Origin: Alcanivoracaceae bacterium
GTDB lineage: Bacteria; Pseudomonadota; Gammaproteobacteria; Pseudomonadales; Alcanivoracaceae
Assembly (NCBI GenBank): GCA_027324795.1
Contig: DAHVSB010000003.1
Coordinates: 9,257 to 71,661 of the forward strand
DNA: 62,405 nucleotides
Direction: 5' to 3'
Under the pieces are notes generated by a model, which saw only the letters and a list, made by a program, of their open reading frames with translations, was not told the origin of the DNA and did not search any database. Position 1 is the stretch's first letter. Each line of letters starts with the position of its first letter. The position numbers were made by a program, and so were the translations under genes. Below, piece after piece: positions 8,452 through 17,986 of the stretch.

Positions 8452-9372
8452 ATGAGCGCTTCCAACCACAAAAAGATTCACCCAAAACAAGCCGCGTTGC
8501 TAGAGCAGTGGCTAGATAGCTTATGGTTGGAAAAAGGGTTAAGCGAAAATAGTTTAAGCAATTATCGCCGCGATATTGCACGGTTTATGGAGTGGCTAAC
8601 GACGCAAAACGTAAAGGTGGTAGCAGTTACCCGTAGCCAAATATATGACTATCTAGCAGCTCAACATAGCAGAGGCTTGAGTGCTCGCACCCTGTCGCGG
8701 CATCTATCAGCGTTGCGGGGTTTCTATTTGTGGCTGCTAGATAAGCAGCTAATCACTGAAAACCCCGTGGCACAAATTGAGCGGCCCAAGTTAGGGCGGC
8801 CTTTGCCTGCAACAATGACAGAGGCAGAAGTGGAGGCCTTACTGGCTGCGCCAGATGTTAGTGAGCCTCTGGGGCTTAGAGATAAAACCATGCTTGAGGT
8901 GCTATACGCCACGGGGCTGCGAGTGTCGGAGTTGGTGGCACTGCATATTAGCCAGCTAGATTTGCGTCGTGGCGTGGTGAGGGTGGTTGGCAAGGGCAAC
9001 AAGGAACGCCTGGTACCCTTAGGAGAGGAGGCTGTTAGGTGGCTAGAGCAGTACTTGCTACAAGCGCGTGAACAATTGCCGGGCGCTGTACCAAATGGGG
9101 TGCTGTTTCATGGCCCAAGTGGCAAGCCCATGACTCGCCAAGCTTTTTGGTATCGGATCAAACGGCAGGCGATTAATGCTGGCATCAGTAGTGATATTTC
9201 GCCCCATACCTTACGCCACGCTTTTGCTACGCACTTACTAAATCACGGCGCGGATTTGCGTGTGGTGCAGTTATTGCTAGGGCACTCAAGCGTGAGTACG
9301 ACACAAATTTATACCCATGTGGCCACAGAGCGCCTTAAGCATTTGCACTCTCAATATCATCCACGGGGTTGA
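8452..9372 (+). CDS. xerD: Site-specific tyrosine recombinase XerD
   Basis: A 306-residue recombinase that resolves chromosome dimers at dif with XerC and FtsK. The SAM-like N-terminal domain (about 12-95) is followed by the catalytic domain with the Arg in TGLRVSEL, the Lys in GKGNKERLVPL, HTLRH, LGHSS and the tyrosine in QIYTHV. The ending TERLKHLHSQYHPRG is XerD-like rather than XerC-like. No clear Shine-Dalgarno precedes the ATG. Here the next gene is hom; relatives usually have dsbC between them. Confidence 0.93.
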   Translation: MSASNHKKIHPKQAALLEQWLDSLWLEKGLSENSLSNYRRDIARFMEWLTTQNVKVVAVTRSQIYDYLAAQHSRGLSARTLSRHLSALRGFYLWLLDKQLITENPVAQIERPKLGRPLPATMTEAEVEALLAAPDVSEPLGLRDKTMLEVLYATGLRVSELVALHISQLDLRRGVVRVVGKGNKERLVPLGEEAVRWLEQYLLQAREQLPGAVPNGVLFHGPSGKPMTRQAFWYRIKRQAINAGISSDISPHTLRHAFATHLLNHGADLRVVQLLLGHSSVSTTQIYTHVATERLKHLHSQYHPRG

Positions 9373-9528
9373 TGGCTGTAAAACGTGAAATTTATTGGGA
9401 TATACGGTAACTTAGCTTCTCTTTTAAAAGCACGAATGACGGCTTTAGGGCGCAGAGGTTGCATTTTAAAGCGCATTAAGGCGCAAGCTATTTTATAGGC
9501 TCTCTGATTTTTAAGTGAGGAAACCAGA

Positions 9529-10836
9529 TTGAAATCGGTAAAAGTAGGTATAGCAGGTTTAGGTACCGTTGGTAGCGGCACAGTCAATGTATTGCAACGT
9601 AACGCCGCTGAGATTACCCGCCGCGTTGGACGTCCGATTGAAATTACCCATATTGGTGCACGGCGCCTCAATCCCGCTTGTGATATTGGTGATATTAAGG
9701 TTTCTGAAGATATTTTTGCTTTAGTGGATGATCCCGAAGTCGATATTCTAGTGGAGCTTATTGGTGGCACTACTACAGCTAGAGATTTAGTGCTTGCAGC
9801 CATTCGCAATGGTAAGCATATCGTTACCGCTAACAAAGCGCTTATTGCTGAATACGGCAATGAGATTTTTCAAACCGCCCAAGAGCATAATGTGGATGTG
9901 GGCTTCGAGGCATCTGTGGCGGGTGGTGTGCCTATTCTTAAGGCCCTAGGTGAGGGGCTAGCTGCTAACCGCATCAAATGGGTGGCAGGTATTATCAATG
10001 GCACGGGTAACTTTATTCTTACCGAAATGCAGGAAAAGGGCCGTGATTTTGCTGAGGTCTTAGCAGAAGCTCAAGCTCTTGGTTATGCCGAGGCAGATCC
10101 TACCTTCGACGTGGAAGGTATCGATGCTGCGCATAAACTGACTATCTTAGCTTCCATTGCTTTTGGTATCCCGTTGCAGTTTAGCAAGGTATACACAGAA
10201 GGCATTACACGCATTACCACAGAAGATATTAGTGCTGTGGATTATTTTGGCTATCGCATTAAGCACCTTGGCATTGCCAAAGACACAGGCAATGGTATTG
10301 AGTTGCGTGTGCACCCGACTTTGATTCCCAAAGAAGTGCTGCTCGCCAATGTTAATGGCGTGATGAACGCGGTAATGGTGGAAGGTGATGCTGTTGGCCC
10401 CACCTTGTATTACGGTGCTGGCGCTGGCTCTGAGCCCACCGCTTCAGCAGTAGTTGCTGACATCATTGAGCTTAGTCGTGCATTAACAGTAGATCAGGTG
10501 GAGCGCGCGCCTTTCTTGGGTTTCCAGGCCGAGCAGCTGTCCACTGATGAGGTGCTTTCCATCGAAGATGTGATGTGCCCTTACTATGTGCGTTTGCATG
10601 TGCAAGATAAAACTGGCGTATTAGCCGATATTACTCGTTTGCTAAGTGCGGAAGGGGTGAGCATTGAAGCTATGTTCCAGCGCGATACAGATGAAGAGGG
10701 TTATGTGTCCATCGTGCTGATGACCCATCGTATTCGCGAAAGTGCACTACAAAATGCATTAGAAAAAATAGCTGAGCTAGAGGCAGTGGGTAATGAAATC
10801 ATGCGTATTCGCGTGGAGGCATTAGACGCTTCTTGA
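9529..10836 (+). CDS. hom: Homoserine dehydrogenase
   Basis: Reduces aspartate semialdehyde to homoserine for threonine and methionine synthesis. The NAD(P)-binding motif GLGTVGSGTV is at residues 9-18, the catalytic domain includes NGTGNFILTEM, and an ACT regulatory domain (about 354-425) suggests feedback control by threonine. The start is TTG, supported by GAGG eight bases upstream and the conserved N-terminus. 435 residues is normal. thrC, commonly the next gene in pseudomonads, is absent; a globin gene follows. Confidence 0.95.
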   Translation: MKSVKVGIAGLGTVGSGTVNVLQRNAAEITRRVGRPIEITHIGARRLNPACDIGDIKVSEDIFALVDDPEVDILVELIGGTTTARDLVLAAIRNGKHIVTANKALIAEYGNEIFQTAQEHNVDVGFEASVAGGVPILKALGEGLAANRIKWVAGIINGTGNFILTEMQEKGRDFAEVLAEAQALGYAEADPTFDVEGIDAAHKLTILASIAFGIPLQFSKVYTEGITRITTEDISAVDYFGYRIKHLGIAKDTGNGIELRVHPTLIPKEVLLANVNGVMNAVMVEGDAVGPTLYYGAGAGSEPTASAVVADIIELSRALTVDQVERAPFLGFQAEQLSTDEVLSIEDVMCPYYVRLHVQDKTGVLADITRLLSAEGVSIEAMFQRDTDEEGYVSIVLMTHRIRESALQNALEKIAELEAVGNEIMRIRVEALDAS

Positions 10837-10856
10837 TACTGCTTTTCTCTTACTAT

Positions 10857-10883
10857 AAAAGCCTGCGCTAAGCTCAGGCTTTT
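10857..10883 (+). terminator. Terminator-like hairpin after hom
   Basis: AAAAGCCTG (10857-10865) pairs with CAGGCTTTT (10875-10883) around a nine-base region. The T-run is short (TTTTAT), so efficiency is uncertain. It lies 20 bases after the hom stop, consistent with hom being transcribed without thrC. Confidence 0.65.
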
Positions 10884-11018
10884 ATATGCTTATTGCTTAT
10901 TCGCATACTTGAGGTTTTTTCAATATAATCCCGTCATTTATTCAAGTTGTTTAATGCACGCAAATGATTAGATAACACTCCATCCTGAGCGATCCTGCCA
11001 CACACACGAGGAATGAGC

Positions 11019-11420
11019 ATGTTGGATGCGGCTGACGTTAACGCTGTGTTTCAAAGTTATGGCCGTTGTTGCCGGAAAGAGCGTTTTTTCGAAGATTTTT
11101 ACGATATCTTTTTTAACTCATCGGATGATATCAAAGCCATGTTTCAAAATACTGACATGGCGCAACAGTACCATCTATTAAGAGCTGGGCTATTGTGGTT
11201 AATCATGCACGCACGCGGTGCTTCTGATAATAAACTACGCCAACTGGGAGGTAGCCATGATCGCAATGGCTATAACGTGCGCCCAGAAATGTACAATATT
11301 TGGCTGCGTTCGCTCTTGCTTGCCATCCGCAACCATGATCCTGAGTTTGTGCCGGAGCTTGCAGAGCAGTGGAAGCGCGTGCTCACTCCGGGAATTGATA
11401 TTATTCGTGGTGCTTACTAA
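11019..11420 (+). CDS. Single-domain globin family protein
   Basis: A 133-residue globin-fold heme protein. H80, in LGGSHDRNGYNV, is the likely proximal heme ligand, followed by a helix with RPEMYNIWLRSLL. Family members of this type bind O2 or NO, and some take part in NO detoxification or sensing; no partner domain is fused here. An ATG at 11013 sits directly on the GAGGA ribosome-binding site, whereas the ATG at 11019 has a six-base spacing, so I use the latter. It stands alone after hom and is convergent with the hydrolase downstream, with only three bases between the stops. Confidence 0.82.
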   Translation: MLDAADVNAVFQSYGRCCRKERFFEDFYDIFFNSSDDIKAMFQNTDMAQQYHLLRAGLLWLIMHARGASDNKLRQLGGSHDRNGYNVRPEMYNIWLRSLLLAIRNHDPEFVPELAEQWKRVLTPGIDIIRGAY

Positions 11421-11423
11421 GTC

Positions 11424-12632
11424 TTAAGGCTTAGTCCAGCGATTAATGCGCCTTTGCAAAGCGAGCAAGAATGGAATGTGAGCGCCGAGGATGCCTTTCC
11501 CAGTGGTTAAGAGAGCTCCAGCTAAATCGCGCTCGCGGTCAGCCCAGGCATAGATGCTTAGAAAACCAAGGTGCCCAAACGCCTGGGCGGTTCCCGGGCC
11601 ATAGATGCTCAGTAAAGGTGCACCAAGCATAAATCCAGCGCTAAACTCCATGGGCAAAAATAATGATCTGTCTAAGCGCGTGCCTTTGCCGGTACGAGCG
11701 GTGGCGCGTTGAACAGTAACCTTGTCAAAAACTTTCTTGCCTTGATAGGTGCCATCTGCCAACAGCATTTGGAAGAAACGGCTGGTTTCTTCCGCTGTGG
11801 CATAAAGATTGCCCGCAGGAATGGTGGTTTGTCTAAACTCAGCGGTATTAGAAATATCCACAACAGTTTCTAAATCAGTGCCCACAGCATGTTCTAAAAA
11901 GCGATTTAAGATTGCAGAAGGTACGCCTGTGGCCACATTCATTGCCGGCTTATAAGCCGCGTCTAAACCATAGGTAAAATATTTCATACCCATGGGTTGG
12001 CGTACTATTTCATCGAGAAACTGATTAAGTGTTTTGCCTGTGATTTTCTCAATCAGTACGCCTAGCACAAACCCAGCGGACACTGCGTGGTATGCCTGTT
12101 GGCGGCCGGGGTTCATGGGCTCTGCTTCATACAATAGCTTGAGGATTGCATCAGGTTGGAACAGCACTTCGCGGGGAGTGTCTTTGGGCGGCTTAGCGAT
12201 ACCGGCCCTGTGCGTAAGCAAGTGCTGGATTGTGGTTCTGTGTTTACCATTTTGCCCATATTCGGGTAAGTAATGAGCCACTGGTTTATCTAATTCTAAT
12301 TCGCCTTGGGTGACCAAGTGATGTACTAGTAGTGCTGTGACCGCTTTGGAAGCAGAAAACAAGCAAATAGGGGTGTCTAGTGCTAAGGGCTGGCCGAGCT
12401 CAGGGTTTTTATAGCCTACAGCTCTGTGATATACGGCTTCACCCTTGTGGTGCAAATGTAGGCTCACAGCAGGGTTCATGCCTGTGGTATAAAGCCGTTG
12501 TTGCGCTCGCCAAATGCTTTCTTTGCCGTTGGCATCTAAGGTGGGAGAAAAAGCCTCATGGCCCACGGCTTTCGGGGGGGTGTTTAGGTTAGGCAGCGTA
12601 TAACGTAAGCGCTTTAAATAGTACTCAAGCAT
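11424..12632 (-). CDS. Serine hydrolase, beta-lactamase (class C)/EstB-like family
   Basis: A 402-residue beta-lactamase-fold hydrolase. The SxxK nucleophile motif is SASK at residues 93-96, and a C-terminal FGHLGF segment corresponds to the HxG/KTG-like region. Members act as esterases, peptidases or lactonases; EstB-type esterase is the safest guess. No signal peptide is seen, so it is probably cytoplasmic, which argues against antibiotic resistance. The frame is open further upstream, but the Met at 12632 has an AGGA seven bases before it. Confidence 0.82.
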   Translation of the reverse strand: MLEYYLKRLRYTLPNLNTPPKAVGHEAFSPTLDANGKESIWRAQQRLYTTGMNPAVSLHLHHKGEAVYHRAVGYKNPELGQPLALDTPICLFSASKAVTALLVHHLVTQGELELDKPVAHYLPEYGQNGKHRTTIQHLLTHRAGIAKPPKDTPREVLFQPDAILKLLYEAEPMNPGRQQAYHAVSAGFVLGVLIEKITGKTLNQFLDEIVRQPMGMKYFTYGLDAAYKPAMNVATGVPSAILNRFLEHAVGTDLETVVDISNTAEFRQTTIPAGNLYATAEETSRFFQMLLADGTYQGKKVFDKVTVQRATARTGKGTRLDRSLFLPMEFSAGFMLGAPLLSIYGPGTAQAFGHLGFLSIYAWADRERDLAGALLTTGKGILGAHIPFLLALQRRINRWTKP

Positions 12633-12730
12633 TATTTGTCCTCGTGAAAAATAGGAAGTTAGTGTGCACCTAACGCCCACGAGACGCCAAGACGCCGCCG
12701 CCTAAGGGGTGCGACAATATGGCCAAATTA

Positions 12731-13936
12731 TTACTTTGTGCCAATCACACCCGCCGCCACAAGGGCGTTATATTGTTCTCGATTTTCTTCTAATAAGGGG
12801 AGCAATACATCCTCGTTATGGGCATGTAGCTCAGGGCCCGGCCATTGTGTGCGCCCAGGGGTATTTGAAAGCTTAGGAATAATGGCTGGAATTGTCAGAG
12901 GCTCACCGTTAATCTCCACTTGTTCAAACAAACCGCGAGAGTGAAAGTGCTCGTCTTCAAACATGTCTGCTGCAGAGTAAATAGGTCCAGCGGGCACTTC
13001 TGCTTGCTCTAACTTGGCTAAAATTTCATCGCGGCTATGCTGGCTGCACCATTGTTTCAGCGCATCGTCGATAATGGCCTCATGCTCCACGCGGCCAGGG
13101 TTGTGCGCAAGGCGGGGATCTTCGGCAAGGTCAGGACGTTGTGCCGCGTGCATCAAACGCTTATAAATGGAGTCGCCATTGCCACCGATTACGACAAAAT
13201 GGCCATCTTTACACACGTAGGTGTTGGTGGGCACAATGCCTGTCACCGTGGTGCCAGAGGGTTGGCGCACCAAGTTGGCACCGGAAAACTCAGGAATAAC
13301 ACCTTCTAATAAGTTAAAGATAGATTCAAACAAGGCCACGTCCACCACTTGGCCCGCCCCATTTTTTTGTGCTTGCAACAGAGCAAGCACGATACCAAAA
13401 GCAGTGTGCAAGCCAGCTAAGGAATCACCTAAAGAAAGATTGGTGCGCACAGGTGGTTGGCCGGGGTGGCCATTAACATAGCGCAAGCCGCCAATACCTT
13501 CGGTAACAGATGCGTAGCCAGGCTTGTGTGCATAAGGCCCCGTTTGGCCATACCCAGAAATGCGCGCATAAACTAAAGAAGGGTTTGTATTGGTGAACTC
13601 TGCTGGCCCTAAGCCCCATTTTTCCATGGTGCCGGGTCGAAAGTTTTCGATCAGTACTTGGCTTGAATTAATCAGCTTTTTGGCTAGCTCACGGCCTTGG
13701 GGCTCTCGCAAATTAAGGCTAATGCACTTTTTGTTGCGGCCTAAACTACGCCACCAATAAGAAGTACCATCCTCATCAAGTGCACGCCATTGGCGGATTG
13801 GGTCGCCATTGGGCGGTTCAATTTTGATGACTTCTGCGCCGAAATATGCCAGTAAGGTTCCAGCAAAGGGACCCGCCAACAGCTGCCCCATTTCGATCAC
13901 TCTAATGCCTGAAAGTGGGGCTTGTGCTGCTGACAT
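12731..13936 (-). CDS. CaiB/BaiF family class III CoA transferase
   Basis: A 401-residue member of the formyl-CoA transferase/CaiB family, which moves CoA between carboxylic acids. The catalytic aspartate is D171 in the LGDSLAG motif, and the N-terminal GIRVIEMGQLLAGPFAG and AEVIKIEPPNGD motifs are standard. The acid substrate cannot be told from sequence. It starts nine bases after the stop of the secreted 608-residue protein gene, so the two are probably co-transcribed. Confidence 0.88.
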   Translation of the reverse strand: MSAAQAPLSGIRVIEMGQLLAGPFAGTLLAYFGAEVIKIEPPNGDPIRQWRALDEDGTSYWWRSLGRNKKCISLNLREPQGRELAKKLINSSQVLIENFRPGTMEKWGLGPAEFTNTNPSLVYARISGYGQTGPYAHKPGYASVTEGIGGLRYVNGHPGQPPVRTNLSLGDSLAGLHTAFGIVLALLQAQKNGAGQVVDVALFESIFNLLEGVIPEFSGANLVRQPSGTTVTGIVPTNTYVCKDGHFVVIGGNGDSIYKRLMHAAQRPDLAEDPRLAHNPGRVEHEAIIDDALKQWCSQHSRDEILAKLEQAEVPAGPIYSAADMFEDEHFHSRGLFEQVEINGEPLTIPAIIPKLSNTPGRTQWPGPELHAHNEDVLLPLLEENREQYNALVAAGVIGTK

Positions 13937-13945
13937 GTCGATTCC

Positions 13946-15772
13946 TTATGGGTTGATGGCAGTTTCGCTCGGTTGCCAAGGTTGAGTTGTTACAGCAATG
14001 CCATGGGCTTGTTGCTGATAAAATTTGTGAGGCTCTGTGCCTAGCTTGTGTGGGAACCAAAGAGTGATGGGAATATTTGCAAAGCGTAAATCTGCCCAGT
14101 CCACGCCCTGTTTTTTGGCTTCAGCCACTAAAGCGGTGAGAACTTTACCATGATCCACGGGGTCTGGAATGGCCAAAGTATCTTTTAAGCCGGCACGAAT
14201 AAGTGCATTGAGTTGCTCTTTCTTCATGCCCACATATTGCATGCGGCCCATATCGGTAATAAACGCTTCGGTGAGTTGTTCATTGCTTTTGGCAAAGTCT
14301 TTGAGAGTGTTATGCACTATTTCATCATATTTATGTAGCTTGCCGTTTCGTCCTTGTTCTTCATAAAACAAGAAAGCGTCGCCTAGTTCGGTGATGCGTT
14401 TGGGCAATGTGGGGGCCGCTTTGAGTAAATCGAACACAGTCATTGGCAGGTTTTTACCTTGAAACCCAAGTTCCAAAGTGGGGGCGCCATTGATGCGGGG
14501 CTCCTTGTACACCATGTTAATTTCTGTGCCTTCAAGGTATTGATCGAACAAGCCGTTTTCTGTCACAGGAATGCCATGGCTAAATAAGAAACCCCAGCCT
14601 TTATTGGAGTCCACTGATAACCAGTCACCGGGCATGCGTTGTGCGTTGAGAAGCTGCTCAAAAGAGCTGGTTTGGCCATCCACACGAGCAAACTCTTGGT
14701 GCTTTTCAAACACGTTAGCAAATGTAACGTTGGCGTTTTCGGTGTGTTTTAGCTGCAAAGAAATATCGAGCTTGGGTTCTTTCAGCATGCCGACAAAGTG
14801 TCGTAGTGTGCTGATGCTGCTGATATCAAAGGGAATAGGGATGTTGGTGGCTTGTTCATAAAACTGCACTTGCAGAGGGTGGGTGAGCAAAGTTGGCATG
14901 CCCATATACCATACACGAGCACGAATAAGCACGGTGGAACGCACGGGGCCGTCTTTGACGCCTAAAGGCAGTGCTCGAATATTGTTCGGTACTTCTAGGC
15001 TAAAGCGCAAATTGCGACTAAGAATACCGGTGCTTAATTTAACGTTTAAATCCCCTAATAAGTTTTGACCTGCTTCAGGTCCTACCTTCGATACCATGGT
15101 TTCTACATCGAGCAAGTTTTTGGGGTTAAAGTCGAGCTCAAAAACTGTGCTACGCACCTGGCCTTGTTCCATGTCGACGCTGATATAAGGGTTGAACGTT
15201 TTGCTGGGGGCTTGCTTAACAAGATAGGCATACCGAGTTTGCCCCTCGGCATCATTAAGGGTTAGCTCGGAGATAATGTGCGGCTGCGTGCTGTCGGTGA
15301 GCGGCTCAAGGCCGGCATCACGAAACATAAAGACTAGCTCATCGAAACCATCAAAATGACCAGGTGCGCCCTCGGGTTCGTTTTTGCTCACATCTTCCAC
15401 CCAAATAAGCCCTGTCTCATCGTATTCGTCAATTTGAAATGGAATTTCTTTTAGCTTGCCGTCTTTTATTGCCATCAAGGTCAGGGTGTCGTTGGCTAAA
15501 CCTTGTGCTTGTGGGATATCTACCGCAGGAATAATCACGGGTGCGAGGTAGGTATAGGTGTTGGTTTCTAGTCCATGCACCACCTTGTCCATATCCTCGG
15601 GGCGAGCGTTGATCAACTGCGCTTGGAAACGCTGTAAGGCCTCTGGATCGTTTTTGTAGATTCTAATAAAGGTGTTAAGAAACCTTTCGTCCACCGGCGT
15701 GTTGGCAAAGGAAGGTAGGGCCCAGCTGAGAAAGATGAGCATAAAAATCGGTAGGTAGTGTTGGGGTCGCAT
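13946..15772 (-). CDS. Secreted hypothetical protein, 608 residues
   Basis: I do not recognise this family. The N-terminus is a clear signal peptide (hydrophobic core at residues 8-20, possible cleavage near SFA-NT), so the product is probably periplasmic or exported. A region at about 75-160 has strand-like sequence with IPFQIDE (110-116) and DGFDELVFMF (141-150), suggesting a beta-rich domain with acidic surface. Later regions contain a Leu-rich helical stretch at about 470-560. There are no cysteine clusters or transmembrane segments after the signal. Codon use resembles the neighbours. It is the first gene of a probable two-gene unit with the CoA transferase. Confidence 0.75.
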   Translation of the reverse strand: MRPQHYLPIFMLIFLSWALPSFANTPVDERFLNTFIRIYKNDPEALQRFQAQLINARPEDMDKVVHGLETNTYTYLAPVIIPAVDIPQAQGLANDTLTLMAIKDGKLKEIPFQIDEYDETGLIWVEDVSKNEPEGAPGHFDGFDELVFMFRDAGLEPLTDSTQPHIISELTLNDAEGQTRYAYLVKQAPSKTFNPYISVDMEQGQVRSTVFELDFNPKNLLDVETMVSKVGPEAGQNLLGDLNVKLSTGILSRNLRFSLEVPNNIRALPLGVKDGPVRSTVLIRARVWYMGMPTLLTHPLQVQFYEQATNIPIPFDISSISTLRHFVGMLKEPKLDISLQLKHTENANVTFANVFEKHQEFARVDGQTSSFEQLLNAQRMPGDWLSVDSNKGWGFLFSHGIPVTENGLFDQYLEGTEINMVYKEPRINGAPTLELGFQGKNLPMTVFDLLKAAPTLPKRITELGDAFLFYEEQGRNGKLHKYDEIVHNTLKDFAKSNEQLTEAFITDMGRMQYVGMKKEQLNALIRAGLKDTLAIPDPVDHGKVLTALVAEAKKQGVDWADLRFANIPITLWFPHKLGTEPHKFYQQQAHGIAVTTQPWQPSETAINP

Positions 15773-15873
15773 TATAATTATTCTCTTATCAGCGGATCGG
15801 GGTAATGTTTTGTTATACTGTCACTTTTTGTTGGTTGAAAGACACGGGTAAGCATAGAAAGAGAGGTACGAGA

Positions 15874-16551
15874 GTGCAAGGACTGTTAAGCCTAGATGAT
15901 TTGCACAATACACTACGTGGTTTGTTACCTAAAGCCAATTTAGTGCCCACCGCTTTGCCATTAGTGCCAAGCATCAGTTTATATTTATTGGACGACGTGT
16001 GGCCACGGGAACAAATTGAAGCCCCTGTCATTAATGCGTTGATGGCGGACCCTCCTTACTGGACTTTTTGCTGGGCTTCAGGGCAGGGGCTAGCATGGTG
16101 GTTGCTAGAAAATCCTCAACTAGTGCAAGGAAAAACAGTGGTGGATGTGGGGTCAGGCTCAGGGGTGGTAGCCATTGCAGCGGCGAAAGCCGGGGCTAAA
16201 CACGTTATCGCATGTGATATCGACACCAACGCATTAAGTGTGGCCAAGTTGAATGCCGAATTGAATGGCGTTGCCATTACTTTGGCGTCAAGTTTGGCAG
16301 AGTGCATTGAAGAGGCAGAGGTTATTACTGCAGCGGATATTCTCTATGACCCTGAAAACATGCCGTTGTTAGCGCTATTTCGTGGCGCTGATAAAGTCCT
16401 GCTAGCTGATTCTCGGGTGCCCAATCTCAATCCCAAAGGCTATCAACGCTTAGGTACAGTGAAGGCGGTGACATGGCCAGATCTTTCTGAGCTTGAGCAT
16501 TTGAATACGGTGCGCCTGTTTGCAGCGGGCACTGCGGAACCAAGCGCATAG
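15874..16551 (+). CDS. Class I SAM-dependent methyltransferase (ETFB lysine methyltransferase-like)
   Basis: A 225-residue Rossmann-fold methyltransferase. The SAM-binding motif is VDVGSGSGVVAIAAAKAGA, followed by an acidic ACDID loop and an AADILYD segment corresponding to the D/NxxY motif of the NNMT-like protein methyltransferases. Resemblance is closest to the electron-transfer-flavoprotein beta-subunit lysine methyltransferases, but the substrate is inferred. The start is a GTG with AGAGAGG eight bases upstream; the frame extends to 15805 with an implausible Cys-rich segment. It is divergent from the 608-residue protein gene and precedes the protease gene by 48 bases. Confidence 0.75.
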   Translation: MQGLLSLDDLHNTLRGLLPKANLVPTALPLVPSISLYLLDDVWPREQIEAPVINALMADPPYWTFCWASGQGLAWWLLENPQLVQGKTVVDVGSGSGVVAIAAAKAGAKHVIACDIDTNALSVAKLNAELNGVAITLASSLAECIEEAEVITAADILYDPENMPLLALFRGADKVLLADSRVPNLNPKGYQRLGTVKAVTWPDLSELEHLNTVRLFAAGTAEPSA

Positions 16552-16599
16552 GCGCAGGTCAGAAGATGATGTCGTGTTAATAAGAAAAGAGGTAATACA

Positions 16600-17976
16600 G
16601 TGAAAGCACGTTTCTCTTTTTTTTGGAGTTGCTTGGGGTTGTGTTTGTTGGCCTTGCAAGGTGTGCAAGCCGCACTGCCTTCGAGTTTGGGTGACGGCAC
16701 AGAGCTCCCGTCGTTAGCGCCTATGCTGGAAAACGTCTCGCCTGCGGTGGTGAATATTGCCACTTATGGGCGTGTGCGCACCCATAACAACCCGCTAATG
16801 GAAGATCCTTTTTTTCGTCATTTTTTTAATTTGCCAAAAGATTATGGTCAACAGGAAAGACGCACTCGCAGTGCCGGCTCTGGTGTTATCGTGGATGCCA
16901 CGCGCGGATATGTGCTTACCAATGCGCATGTGGTGAAACAAGCAGAGCAGGTGGAAGTGGTGCTGGTGGATGGCACTACGCTAGCAGCCGAGGTGGTGGG
17001 CACTGACGAACAAGTGGACTTGGCTGTGCTTAAGGTGCCTAGCCAAAACCTGGTGGACATTGTTATCGCTGATTCCACAGATCTTAAGGTGGGTGATTTT
17101 GTGGTGGCCATTGGCAACCCCTTTGGTCTTGGTCAGACAGTGACTTCGGGGATTGTTTCTGCGTTAGGCCGCACGGGCCTACGTCTCAATGGGTTCGAAA
17201 ACTATATTCAAACTGATGCATCGATTAATCCCGGTAACTCTGGCGGCGCCTTGGTGAACCTAAAGGGCGAGTTGGTGGGGATTAACACCGCTATTATTGC
17301 CCCTGCGGGCGGCAATGTGGGCATTGGCTTTGCCATTCCCACTGAAATGGTGTCTTTAGTGATGCAGCAGCTTATAGATTATGGCGAGGTGCGTCGTGGT
17401 GTATTGGGAGTAAAAGTCCAAGATGTTACCGCTGAGCTGGCGGAGGCGTTCTCCTTAGAGCAAAAGCAGGGCGTGGTGGTTAGCCAGGTCATCAAAGGTA
17501 GCGCGGCGGAGAAGGCAGGTATCAAAGCCGGTGATGTTGTGCTTTCAGTGGACGGTAAGCCGGTGCTTAGGGCCTCTGATTTACGCAATCGCGTGGGACT
17601 TTCCACCGCGGGCGAAAAAGTAGTCTTGGAGGTACTAAGAGAGGGTAAAAAACGCTCTGTGGAAGCTGTGATTATAGCTTCCACGGCTGCCAAAGAGAGC
17701 GGTGAAACTTTCAGCCCGCATTTGTCTGGCGCTAGTCTCGTGGATGTTGAGGCAGAAGAGCTAACCTATGCTGAGGCTGGGGTGATGCTGCAAGAAGTGC
17801 AGCGAGGAAGCCCCGCATGGCGTGCGGGCCTGCGCGAAAAAGATGTGATCGTTAACGCTAACCGTCAAGATGTGGTGGACATGGCAAGCTTAAAGGCCGC
17901 CATTAACAAGGATGCACGCACATTAATGTTGCGGATTGTGCGCGAAAACGGTTCATTTTTCGTGGTGCTGCGCTGA
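16600..17976 (+). CDS. Do-family periplasmic serine protease (DegQ/MucD type)
   Basis: A periplasmic quality-control protease. A signal peptide covers residues 1-25, the trypsin-like domain carries the full triad H110, D140 and S214 (motifs TNAHVV, DLAVLK, GNSGG), and two PDZ domains lie at about 260-350 and 365-455. The start is GTG with AAGAGG seven bases upstream. 458 residues fits DegQ/MucD rather than the longer DegP. MucD in Pseudomonas restrains envelope stress; that role here is inference. Confidence 0.92.
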   Translation: MKARFSFFWSCLGLCLLALQGVQAALPSSLGDGTELPSLAPMLENVSPAVVNIATYGRVRTHNNPLMEDPFFRHFFNLPKDYGQQERRTRSAGSGVIVDATRGYVLTNAHVVKQAEQVEVVLVDGTTLAAEVVGTDEQVDLAVLKVPSQNLVDIVIADSTDLKVGDFVVAIGNPFGLGQTVTSGIVSALGRTGLRLNGFENYIQTDASINPGNSGGALVNLKGELVGINTAIIAPAGGNVGIGFAIPTEMVSLVMQQLIDYGEVRRGVLGVKVQDVTAELAEAFSLEQKQGVVVSQVIKGSAAEKAGIKAGDVVLSVDGKPVLRASDLRNRVGLSTAGEKVVLEVLREGKKRSVEAVIIASTAAKESGETFSPHLSGASLVDVEAEELTYAEAGVMLQEVQRGSPAWRAGLREKDVIVNANRQDVVDMASLKAAINKDARTLMLRIVRENGSFFVVLR

Positions 17977-17986
17977 TGTATCAAAA

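Noticed and set aside
11424-12632. Antibiotic-resistance beta-lactamase
   Set aside because: The protein has the SxxK fold motif but no signal peptide and fits the EstB-like esterase group better.
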